In this document: piece by piece, positions 41,796 to 49,357 of the stretch | Layout: each line of letters opens with the position of its first letter | Position numbering within the stretch: position 1 is the first letter of the stretch | Origin: Streptomyces lienomycini | Lineage (GTDB): Bacteria; Actinomycetota; Actinomycetes; Streptomycetales; Streptomycetaceae | DNA length: 64,000 nt | NCBI RefSeq assembly: GCF_027947595.1 | Contig: NZ_CP116257.1 | Coordinates: forward strand, 1,860,001-1,924,000 | Direction: 5' to 3' | Notes under the pieces: generated by a model | The model's database searches: none | Told to the model about the DNA's origin: nothing | Seen by the model: the letters and a program-made list of their open reading frames with translations, nothing else | Position numbers and translations under genes: made by a program

Positions 41796-42497
41796 ATGCC
41801 GTACGAACCACCTACTCACACCGTCGAGCGCTCTCTCCGCGCCACGACCGGAGCGAAGATCATTGCCGGTGTCGACGAGGTGGGGCGGGGAGCGTGGGCC
41901 GGTCCGGTCACGGTCTGCGCCGCGATCACCGGACTGCGTCGGCCTCCGGTCGGTCTGACCGACTCCAAGCTGCTCACCATCAAGCGACGCACCGAACTCG
42001 CCGTGGAGTTGCGGACCTGGGTCACGTCCTACGCCCTGGGCCACGCCTCCCCGGAGGAGATCGACGCACTGGGGATGACCGCCGCGCTACGACTGGCGGC
42101 GGGGCGGGCCCTGGAGACCCTGCCGGTCCGTCCCGAGGCCGTCATCCTCGACGGCAAGCACGACTATCTCGGGACGCCTTGGCGGGTGCGCACAGTGATC
42201 AAGGGTGACCAGTCCTGTGTCGCCGTGGCGGCCGCCTCGGTGCTCGCCAAGGTTCAGCGCGACAAAATGATGGCCGAACTGGGCGTCGACCATGCAGACT
42301 TCGGTTTCGCGGACAACGCCGGGTACCCGTCGCCCGTGCACAAGGCCGCACTGGCGGAGCGGGGCCCCACCCCGCACCACCGGTTGTCGTGGGCGTATCT
42401 TGATGCGCTGCCCCAGTGGCGGCACCTCAAGAAGGTCCGCAGTTGGGTGGACGGAAGCGTTCCGGAGATCGAGGGTCAGCTCGGATTCGATTTCTGA
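41796..42497 (+). CDS. rnhB: Ribonuclease HII
   Basis: The 233-aa enzyme cleaves RNA in RNA-DNA hybrids and removes misincorporated ribonucleotides. The catalytic acidic residues lie in [14 protein letters not shown] (Asp-Glu pair), the LDGKHDYL Asp and the late [15 protein letters not shown]sp. A short Ala/Thr-rich leader precedes the domain. A TAGGCT -10-like hexamer at 41781 and an AGGGG run precede the ATG, so the leader is at most a few nt. Confidence 0.93.
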   Translation: MPYEPPTHTVERSLRATTGAKIIAGVDEVGRGAWAGPVTVCAAITGLRRPPVGLTDSKLLTIKRRTELAVELRTWVTSYALGHASPEEIDALGMTAALRLAAGRALETLPVRPEAVILDGKHDYLGTPWRVRTVIKGDQSCVAVAAASVLAKVQRDKMMAELGVDHADFGFADNAGYPSPVHKAALAERGPTPHHRLSWAYLDALPQWRHLKKVRSWVDGSVPEIEGQLGFDF

Positions 42498-42565
42498 CGG
42501 TTCCGCTCGCAGGCATGTGCCACCCGCCGACGCGAGCCGCACCAACGTTTGATAAATATCAGCTC

Positions 42566-43198
42566 ATGCCTCTCATTCCCGAGGAGCCTCAGATTCACGA
42601 GAAGGCCCAGGGTCCCCGCGCCACTCCGGCCAGTGGCCGCACCGCGCCGACCCCCCGCCCCGTACCCGGTCCCCGCCCAGCGGCTCCACCGCGCCCCGGC
42701 CGTCCCGGCCCGGTGCGGCCGGCGCCGCCGACGCAACGCGCGTCGCGTGACACGGCCGAGGCCAAGCCCGCACCTTCGGGTCCGGCCGCCCCGGCAGCTG
42801 CCCCGGCCGCCCCGCAGATCCAGTTGATCCCGGCCACTCCCGACGGCGCGCTCGACGCCGCCGAAGAGGCCGTGGACCTGCTGCTGGACTCGGGCCGTAC
42901 CCCGGGCGACGTGCTGGTGATCACCACCGGCGAGCCCCACCCGTGGGCGGCCCACGAACTGTCCTTCGGCGACGCCGCCTACTGGGCGCAGCACGATGCG
43001 GGCGACGACGTCTTCTACGCGGACGCCGCCGTCGCCGACCGTGCCGCGTCGCGGGCCGTGGTCGTGGTCGCGCTCAACGGTGGCCCGGAGGCCGCCGCTG
43101 CCACCGCCCTGGCCGCCGCCCACTCCCGGGCCGGTGCCCTGCTGATCGTCTGCGGCGACCCGCAGCGGATCAACTCGGTGCTGGGCGCGGGCGTCTGA
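42566..43198 (+). CDS. Hypothetical protein with Pro-rich N-terminus
   Basis: The 210-aa protein has a Pro/Ala-rich disordered first 85 residues, then an alpha/beta domain (LDAAEEAVDLLLDSGRTPGD, VLVITTGEPHPWAAHELSFG, DAAVADRAASRAVVVVALNG, ALLIVCGDPQ). The second half resembles a nucleotide-hydrolase-like accessory domain as found at the ends of some helicase-related proteins, but I cannot name the family. ATG 42566 has no ribosome site. It follows rnhB by 68 nt. Confidence 0.7.
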   Translation: MPLIPEEPQIHEKAQGPRATPASGRTAPTPRPVPGPRPAAPPRPGRPGPVRPAPPTQRASRDTAEAKPAPSGPAAPAAAPAAPQIQLIPATPDGALDAAEEAVDLLLDSGRTPGDVLVITTGEPHPWAAHELSFGDAAYWAQHDAGDDVFYADAAVADRAASRAVVVVALNGGPEAAAATALAAAHSRAGALLIVCGDPQRINSVLGAGV

Positions 43199-43498
43199 GC
43201 CCGTTGCGCCGGGTGCGGCGGACGCCGGTGTGACACCGGGGGCCGCCGGACCGCGGCCCCCGCACAGCGGTGGCTTCGGTGTGCCCGGGCGCACCCGGCG
43301 CCCCACGATGCGTCGCCGGCCCCCACGTCGCGAGCGGACAAGTGGCGGTGTGCGCCGCCAGGGCGCTGGCGGCGTACGGGCGTTGACCGGTCCTGGCGCA
43401 GGGCGGCCCTCCGGTGGCCGGCCGACCCGGTCGCCGGCCGGTCGTGGGGCGGTGGCCCGTGTTGCCGGCCGCGGCGTCCCGTCCAGTCCCGGGGACGG
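43199..43498. other. Convergent gap, weak hairpins only
   Basis: This 300-nt GC-rich stretch lies between convergent genes. A possible terminator stem (GGGGGCCG/CGGCCCCC, 43238-43261) is near the left end. Open frames on both strands lack starts or recognisable protein. Confidence 0.5.
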
Positions 43499-44113
43499 TC
43501 AGCGGGCCGCCGCGCGGCGCAGTACGTCCGACGCGACACCGCCGGTGCGTGGTGCCGGGGGCGGTGCCTCCGACGTCGCGAAGGGCTCCGGCGCCGACGC
43601 CGCGTTGGGTCTGCGCCCGCCGCGGCCCTCGCCGAGGACCTGCCAGCCGTCCCGGGTCAGCGTGATGTACGCGCCGCAGCGCAGCCCGTGCAGGGTGCAC
43701 GCGTCCCGCAGTCCCCACATCCACGCGCCGTCCTCCTCCGTCCAACGCGCGTCGCCCTCACGGCAGTAGAGCAGCACCGCGGTGCGCACCGGTGTGCGGC
43801 GCCGCAGATCGTGCGGGATGACACGGCGCAGTTGGGACAGCAGCGCGTTGCGGAACATCCAGCCGTCGGCGGGTGAGCGGCGGCTGGTGAACGATGCGCT
43901 GGCGCGCAGTCGTTCGTCCGGATCGAGCACGGCCACGACCGCGGTCGCCGGCTTCGGGTGGTGCCGCGAGTGCAGCCCGCTGACGACCTCCCGAGGATTG
44001 CGCAGCAGCGGGATCCCGGCGGCGGCCCACTCCGCCGGTTCGAGCATGCGAGTGGCGGAAACGGCGGACGACGAAAGCGAGGCCGCCGAGGACGGAGCGA
44101 ATCCGAAGGTCAC
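43499..44113 (-). CDS. Conserved-looking hypothetical protein
   Basis: The 204-aa protein has an alpha/beta core at about residues 50-150 (TAVVAVLDPDERLRASASFT, MFRNALLSQLRRVIP, RTAVLLYCREGDARW, LHGLRCGAYITLTRDGWQVL) with a loose similarity to RadC/JAB-like folds, though without the His-x-His metal motif. The C-terminal 40 residues are disordered. GTG 44113 has GGGAGGAA just upstream. It is divergent from recQ. Function not assigned. Confidence 0.65.
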   Translation of the reverse strand: MTFGFAPSSAASLSSSAVSATRMLEPAEWAAAGIPLLRNPREVVSGLHSRHHPKPATAVVAVLDPDERLRASASFTSRRSPADGWMFRNALLSQLRRVIPHDLRRRTPVRTAVLLYCREGDARWTEEDGAWMWGLRDACTLHGLRCGAYITLTRDGWQVLGEGRGGRRPNAASAPEPFATSEAPPPAPRTGGVASDVLRRAAAR

Positions 44114-44495
44114 GTTCCTCCCTTCGGCTACGCGCCCACACTGCGGGCAGGGTCGGATTCGGGGAGCGCGCACCGCAGTGAAGCCCTGCCGGATCACGGA
44201 CGGGCCGTGCGGGGAGCGGACTTCAATTCTTCCTGTCGAACTTGAATGCGGCAACGAGCAATTGAGGCCGACGGCCGTTATCGACTGATGTGCGTTCTAT
44301 ATCCCTACCCGGAGTGTCTCCCGGCGACGCATGGGACGCGGCACGTGCTACACCCCGGGGCGGGCAGCGGGCAGCGGGCAGCGGGCAGCGGGCAGTGGTG
44401 GCGCCGGGGCACGGTGCGGCTGCGTGCCGGTGGCTGATCTTGGGCCGCGCGTTCCGGATTCGCCCATTGTCAGTGCCATCGGGTTGCATGGGGGT
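44114..44495. other. Divergent region upstream of recQ with 7-bp tandem repeat
   Basis: The left part (44210-44330) is relatively AT-rich for this genome and probably holds promoters. At 44362-44396 the 7-mer GGGCAGC occurs four times exactly and a fifth time with a final T. No gene is supported. Confidence 0.6.
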
Positions 44496-46655
44496 ATGGA
44501 CCATCTGGAGCTCCGCACCGAAGCCGACGCCGTCCTCGCCGAGCTCGTCGGCGACCCCGGGGGGCCGGCACGCCTGCGGGAGGACCAGTGGCAGGCGGTG
44601 GCGGCCCTGGTGGAGGAGCACCGGCGTGCTCTGGTGGTGCAGCGCACCGGCTGGGGCAAGTCGGCCGTGTACTTCGTGGCCACCGCGCTGCTGCGCCGGC
44701 GCGGGGCGGGGCCCACGGTGATCATCTCGCCGCTGCTGGCACTGATGCGCAACCAGGTCGAGTCGGCGGCGCGGGCGGGCATCCGCGCGCGCACGATCAA
44801 CTCGGCCAACCCGGAGGAGTGGGAAACGATCTACGGGGAGGTCGAGCGGGGGGAGACCGACGTCCTCCTCGTGAGCCCGGAACGCCTCAATTCCGTGGAC
44901 TTCCGCGACCAGGTACTGCCGAGGCTCGCGGCCACGACCGGTCTCCTCGTGGTGGACGAGGCGCACTGCATCTCCGACTGGGGGCACGACTTCCGTCCCG
45001 ACTACCGCCGACTGCGCACGATGCTGGCCGAGCTTCCGGCCGGGGTGCCGGTGCTGGCCACCACCGCGACCGCCAACGCCCGGGTCACGGCCGACGTGGC
45101 GGAGCAGTTGGGCACCGGTGGCGGGGACGCGCTCGTGCTGCGGGGACCGCTCGACCGGGAGAGCCTCCGGTTGGGGGTGCTCCAGTTGCCGGACGCGGCG
45201 CACCGGCTGGCGTGGCTGGGGGAGCGGCTGGGGGACCTGCCGGGTTCCGGGATCATCTACACGCTCACGGTGGCGGCGGCGGAGGAGGTCGCGGCGTACC
45301 TGCGGCAGCGCGGTCATCCGGTGGCGTCCTACACGGGCAAGACGGAGAACGCCGACCGGCTGCAGGCCGAGGAGGACCTGCTGGCGAACCGGGTGAAGGC
45401 GCTGGTGGCGACCTCGGCCCTGGGCATGGGCTTCGACAAGCCCGACCTGGGCTTCGTCGTGCATCTGGGTTCGCCCTCGTCGCCGATCGCCTACTACCAG
45501 CAGGTGGGCCGGGCGGGGCGCGGCGTGGACCATGCGGACGTCCTTTTGCTGCCGGGGCGGGAGGACGAGGCGATCTGGGCGTACTTCGCGTCGGTGGGCT
45601 TCCCGCCGGAGGAGCAGGTGCGACGCACGCTGGGCGTACTGCAGGAAGCGGATCGGCCGCTGTCGCTCCCGGCGCTGGAGCCGTTGGTGGACCTTCGCCG
45701 CTCGCGACTGGAGACGATGCTGAAGGTCCTGGACGTGGACGGGGCGGTGAGACGCGTGAAGGGCGGCTGGACCGCCACGGGCCAGGCGTGGGCGTACGAC
45801 GCGGAGCGGTACGCCTGGGTGGCCCGGCAGCGGCAGTCGGAGCAGCAGGCCATGCGGGACTACGTGACGACCACGGGGTGCCGAATGGAGTTCCTGCAGC
45901 GGCAGCTCGACGACGAGAAGGCGGCCCCGTGCGGCCGCTGCGACACCTGCGCCGGACCTTGGCTCGATCCGGCCGTCTCCTCCGCGGCCCTCGCGGCGGC
46001 GACGGGCGAGCTGGGCCGCCCGGGCGTGGAGGTCGAGCCCCGCAAGATGTGGCCGACCGGCCTCGCCGCCGTGGGCATGGACCTCAAGGGGCGCATTCCC
46101 GCGGGCCGGCAGGCGGCCACCGGGCGCGCGCTGGGGAGGCTCTCGGACATCGGCTGGGGCAACCGCCTGCGGCCTCTCCTGTCCGCGCAGGCCGCGGACG
46201 GGCCCGTCCCGGACGACGTTTTGGCCGCCGTGGTGACGGTGCTGGCCGACTGGGCCCGGTCACCGGACGGCTGGGCCGGCGGCTCCCCCGACGCGGTGGC
46301 GCGGCCGGTGGGCGTCGTCGCCGTTCCTTCCCGTACCCGCCCCCGGCTGGTCACCTCGCTCGCCGAGGGCGTGGCGCGGGTCGGCAGGCTCCCGCTGCTG
46401 GGCAGCCTCGCCCACAGCCCCCGTGCAGGTGAGTACGCCGCCCACCGCAGCAACTCCGCCCAGCGGCTGCGCACCCTGGCGGAGTCGTTCACGGTGCCCG
46501 ACGAACTCGCCTCGGCCCTGGCGGAGAACCCCGGCCCGGTGCTGCTCGTCGACGACTACACCGACTCCGGCTGGACCCTGGCCGTAGGCGCGCGCCTCCT
46601 GCGCCAGGCGGGCGCCGGCGAGGTGCTTCCCCTGGTCCTCGCCCTGGCCGGGTAG
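44496..46655 (+). CDS. recQ: RecQ-family DNA helicase with C-terminal phosphoribosyltransferase-like domain
   Basis: The 719-aa protein has the helicase core: Walker A QRTGWGKSAVYF at about residues 49-60, VDEAHCISDWGHDFRPDYR, TATANARV, the ALGMGFDKPDLGFVVH motif and QQVGRAGRG. A zinc site follows (GCR, CGRCDTC). From about residue 560 the sequence leaves RecQ and ends with VLLVDDYTDSGWTL (682-695), the PRPP-binding loop signature of type I PRTases. The fusion occurs in actinomycete RecQ-like proteins; its job is unclear. ATG 44496 follows a G-rich run very closely. Confidence 0.88.
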   Translation: MDHLELRTEADAVLAELVGDPGGPARLREDQWQAVAALVEEHRRALVVQRTGWGKSAVYFVATALLRRRGAGPTVIISPLLALMRNQVESAARAGIRARTINSANPEEWETIYGEVERGETDVLLVSPERLNSVDFRDQVLPRLAATTGLLVVDEAHCISDWGHDFRPDYRRLRTMLAELPAGVPVLATTATANARVTADVAEQLGTGGGDALVLRGPLDRESLRLGVLQLPDAAHRLAWLGERLGDLPGSGIIYTLTVAAAEEVAAYLRQRGHPVASYTGKTENADRLQAEEDLLANRVKALVATSALGMGFDKPDLGFVVHLGSPSSPIAYYQQVGRAGRGVDHADVLLLPGREDEAIWAYFASVGFPPEEQVRRTLGVLQEADRPLSLPALEPLVDLRRSRLETMLKVLDVDGAVRRVKGGWTATGQAWAYDAERYAWVARQRQSEQQAMRDYVTTTGCRMEFLQRQLDDEKAAPCGRCDTCAGPWLDPAVSSAALAAATGELGRPGVEVEPRKMWPTGLAAVGMDLKGRIPAGRQAATGRALGRLSDIGWGNRLRPLLSAQAADGPVPDDVLAAVVTVLADWARSPDGWAGGSPDAVARPVGVVAVPSRTRPRLVTSLAEGVARVGRLPLLGSLAHSPRAGEYAAHRSNSAQRLRTLAESFTVPDELASALAENPGPVLLVDDYTDSGWTLAVGARLLRQAGAGEVLPLVLALAG

Positions 46656-46726
46656 GCAAGGCCCGCCGCTCGGTTCCTCCGCGCCACCCGGAGGAACCCG
46701 AGGGGTGATGTGTCCCTGATGAGAGT

Positions 46727-46735
46727 TATCCACAG
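46727..46735 (+). promoter_or_regulatory. DnaA box TTATCCACA
   Basis: TTATCCACA is an exact match to the classical DnaA box, on the plus strand 40 nt upstream of the DUF4192 gene. It is isolated: I saw no second box close by, so this is a regulatory or titration site, not an origin. Confidence 0.6.
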
Positions 46736-46774
46736 GCAAAAGCGGAACTTCCCGATTCGCGAGATCGTCGGTCC

Positions 46775-48322
46775 ATGACGAACCACAGCGAAACGACTGG
46801 ATCCCCCGAGAACGGCGACATCCCGGAAGGCGCGGAGCCGGGTCGGACGAACCACCCCTCGTACAAGGACGCCGCGGACGAACACCAGGTCACTCTGCGC
46901 ACCCCCGCCGAACTGGCCGACGCCCTGCCGTACCTGCTCGGGTACCGGCCCGAGGACAGCATCGTCCTGGCCGCCCTGCGCGACAGGGACGGGCGGGGCC
47001 GCTTCGGCGGCCGGGCGCGACTCGGCATTCCGGCGAGCACCGACGACTGGGCGGGCGCGGCCGGTCAACTGGTCCATGGCCTCGTGACCGGAAGCGAGCG
47101 GCGAGGTGTCAGGCCGGAGCAGATGGTCGCCTACCTCTGCCAGGAACCGAGCCCGGGCGAGACCGGCCGCGAGGTGATGCAGCGACTGCGACCACTGGCC
47201 CAGAAGCTGCGCGTCGAATGCGGCGCCCTCGACGTGCCCGTCGTCGAAGCGCTGTGCATCTCCGCGGGACGCTTCTGGTCCTACTGCTGCGACGAGGAGG
47301 CCTGCTGCCCGTCCGAAGGCCTCCCGATGGGGCTGCCCGGTACGTCGGTGCTGGCCGCGGCGGCCACCTACGCCGGTATCCAGGTGCGCGGCTCGCTCCG
47401 TGAGCTGCGGGCCAGGCTGCTGCCCCGGGAGAGCGTGGCGGCCGAGCAGGCGACCGCCCTGGACAGGGCCGCCACGACGCTGGTCTCCCGGATCCTCGAC
47501 ACCGCCGGCCGTTCGGACGTGGCCGAGGAGACACTGGAGACCGCCGAGCGGGTCATGCGACGCCTCGCCGAGGCCCCGCCCGTGTCCGGCCTGCCCGCAG
47601 AGGACCTGCGTGACGACCAGTTGCTCGGTCACGACGAGGCGGCGGCCCTGATCCTCGGACTGCAGGACCGTACGACGCGCGACCGTGCGGCCGCGTGGAT
47701 GGAGGGCGACGAGGCGGCACCCGCGATGCGCCTCTGGCGGGCCCTGGCACGCCGCTGCGTCGTACCGTACGGCGAACACGCGGCCGCGCCCCTCACCCTC
47801 GCGGGATGGGTCGCCTGGTCCGCCGGCGACGAGCTGGAGGCCCGGGAGGCCCTGGCCATGGCCCTGGGCGCGGACCCCGACTACCTCTTCGCCCGGCTCC
47901 TGCACCAGGCGTGCAACGAGGGCCTCGATCCCGAGTCGATCCGCCGCTGTCTGCGTGAGGGCAGGGAAGGCGACGCAGGCCAGGGAGGCGGCGGTTCCGA
48001 AGGCGACGGGCGCGCGGACGACCCCGTGGACCGCGAGCCCGCCAAGCCCTCGTCCGGTCCGCCGCCCGGCCGTCGCCGCCGCTCGCGCTCCCTCGCCTCC
48101 GCCAACGGCGTCCGTCGCCGTGCCGGGGCGCGGGGGCAGGGGCCGAGTGCGAAGATCGTGCGTCCCCGCACTCCTTCCGCGACCGACCGGCCCGGGGCCG
48201 CGGGCACGGGACTGACCCGTTCTCGCGCCGCGGGCACACAGGCCATGGGACGGGAGGGCGCCTGCCCGGACGGGGCGCGTGCGGGAGAACGGGGCGGCGA
48301 GGGGTGCGGTGAGCGTCCTTGA
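46775..48322 (+). CDS. DUF4192 domain protein
   Basis: The 515-aa cytoplasmic protein starts its domain near residue 35 with VTLRTPAELADALPYLLGYRPEDSIVLAAL, the hallmark of DUF4192, a large actinobacterial family of unknown function. Mid-protein AWMEGDEAAPAMRLWRALAR and LAGWVAWSAGDELEAREALA follow the family. The last 120 residues are low-complexity, Arg/Ser/Gly-rich. No ribosome site precedes the ATG. A DnaA box lies in its promoter region. Confidence 0.85.
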   Translation: MTNHSETTGSPENGDIPEGAEPGRTNHPSYKDAADEHQVTLRTPAELADALPYLLGYRPEDSIVLAALRDRDGRGRFGGRARLGIPASTDDWAGAAGQLVHGLVTGSERRGVRPEQMVAYLCQEPSPGETGREVMQRLRPLAQKLRVECGALDVPVVEALCISAGRFWSYCCDEEACCPSEGLPMGLPGTSVLAAAATYAGIQVRGSLRELRARLLPRESVAAEQATALDRAATTLVSRILDTAGRSDVAEETLETAERVMRRLAEAPPVSGLPAEDLRDDQLLGHDEAAALILGLQDRTTRDRAAAWMEGDEAAPAMRLWRALARRCVVPYGEHAAAPLTLAGWVAWSAGDELEAREALAMALGADPDYLFARLLHQACNEGLDPESIRRCLREGREGDAGQGGGGSEGDGRADDPVDREPAKPSSGPPPGRRRRSRSLASANGVRRRAGARGQGPSAKIVRPRTPSATDRPGAAGTGLTRSRAAGTQAMGREGACPDGARAGERGGEGCGERP

Positions 48323-48492
48323 ACCGGTGGCCGGGACCCGTCCGTCGGATCGACTGGGCGGACCGCGGTCAGGGCTTTGACCTGGCGCGACGGGCACATC
48401 GTGCGACTTCTCGGCACCCGGCGGCACGCGGCGGCACGCGCGGCGTGCGCAAGTGGATCAGTGCCCGAAGCGGTGGGTGAAAGGAGTGTTTA

Positions 48493-48507
48493 TCGTCAGG
48501 CAGACGA
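48493..48507. promoter_or_regulatory. Small inverted repeat at the NUDIX gene promoter
   Basis: TCGTC-AGGCA-GACGA lies just before the TATGAT -10 of the downstream gene and may be an operator for the NUDIX/HTH protein it precedes. The short arms keep confidence low. Confidence 0.35.
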
Positions 48508-48508
48508 C

Positions 48509-48514
48509 TATGAT
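48509..48514 (+). promoter_or_regulatory. -10 element TATGAT for leaderless NUDIX gene
   Basis: TATGAT is near consensus and is followed by 6 nt and ATG 48521, so the transcript probably begins at or next to the A of ATG. Confidence 0.55.
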
Positions 48515-48520
48515 CGCCGC

Positions 48521-49279
48521 ATGCCCTACGACCCGTCAGCGTTTCCGCCCTTCGCCGTCACCGTGGACCTGGTCGTGCTGACCGTGCGCCGCCACTCCCT
48601 GTGTGCGCTGGCGGTGCGCAGGGGCGAGCCGCCCTTCCAGGGGCGCTGGGCCCTGCCCGGCGGGTTCGTGCGGGCCGACGAGGACCTCGCGCAGGCGGCG
48701 GCGCGGGAGCTGGCCGAGGAAACCGGGCTGTGTGTCCACGACCCCGCTGCGCCGACCCAGGACAATGGCGCTCACCTGGAGCAGCTCGCGACGTACGGCG
48801 ACCCCGGGCGCGATCCCCGGATGCGGGTGGTCAGCGTCGCCCACCTCGCGCTCGCGCCGGACCTGCCCGCACCGCGGGCGGGCGGTGACGCCAGCAACGC
48901 CCGCTGGGCACCGGTCGAGGAACTGCTGGAACAGAGCGGCTACGGTCGCCCCGGCGAAGGGCTGGCACCGCTCGCCTTCGATCACGCCCAAATCCTGTCG
49001 GACGGAGTGGAACGAGCCCGCTCCAAGATCGAGTACTCGTCCCTGGCCACCGCCTTCTGCCCGCCCGAGTTCACCGTCGGTGAGCTGCGGCGCGTCTACG
49101 AGGCGGTGTGGAGCGTGGCGCTCGACCCCCGCAACTTCCACCGCAAGGTGACGGGTACACCGGGCTTCCTCGTGCCCACCGGTGGGACGACCACCCGTCA
49201 GGGCGGCCGTCCCGCCCAGCTCTTCCGTGCGGGCGGCGCCACCCTTCTCAACCCCCCGATGCTGCGTCCCGAGATGTGA
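48521..49279 (+). CDS. NUDIX hydrolase/winged-helix regulator (NrtR-like)
   Basis: The 252-aa protein has a complete NUDIX box at residues 48-70 (G-x5-E-x7-RELAEETGL). A C-terminal winged-helix part follows (FTVGELRRVYEAVWSVALDP, FHRKVTGTPGFLVPTG), the layout of NrtR regulators, which bind ADP-ribose and control NAD metabolism or sugar genes. The intact NUDIX motif leaves hydrolase activity possible. No NAD gene is adjacent, so targets are unknown. It may act on its own promoter. Confidence 0.88.
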   Translation: MPYDPSAFPPFAVTVDLVVLTVRRHSLCALAVRRGEPPFQGRWALPGGFVRADEDLAQAAARELAEETGLCVHDPAAPTQDNGAHLEQLATYGDPGRDPRMRVVSVAHLALAPDLPAPRAGGDASNARWAPVEELLEQSGYGRPGEGLAPLAFDHAQILSDGVERARSKIEYSSLATAFCPPEFTVGELRRVYEAVWSVALDPRNFHRKVTGTPGFLVPTGGTTTRQGGRPAQLFRAGGATLLNPPMLRPEM

Positions 49280-49344
49280 CGGTGCGGCCCGTTCGGGGGG
49301 GCCAAGCAGGCCGCGCAATGCCCGAAAAATCGGATATGACGCGC

Positions 49345-49350
49345 TATCTT
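49345..49350 (+). promoter_or_regulatory. Putative -10 (TATCTT) for leaderless ABC gene
   Basis: TATCTT is followed by 7 nt and GTG 49358. There is no ribosome site. Confidence 0.45.
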
Positions 49351-49357
49351 GCTACGG

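Noticed and set aside
44220..44250. SOS-box-like TCGAACTTGAATG upstream of recQ
   Set aside because: Only the left half-site fits; the right half lacks GTTCG or GTTTG.
46681..46774. Replication origin at the DnaA box
   Set aside because: Only one box, no cluster and no dnaA/dnaN nearby. Streptomyces oriC has many boxes.
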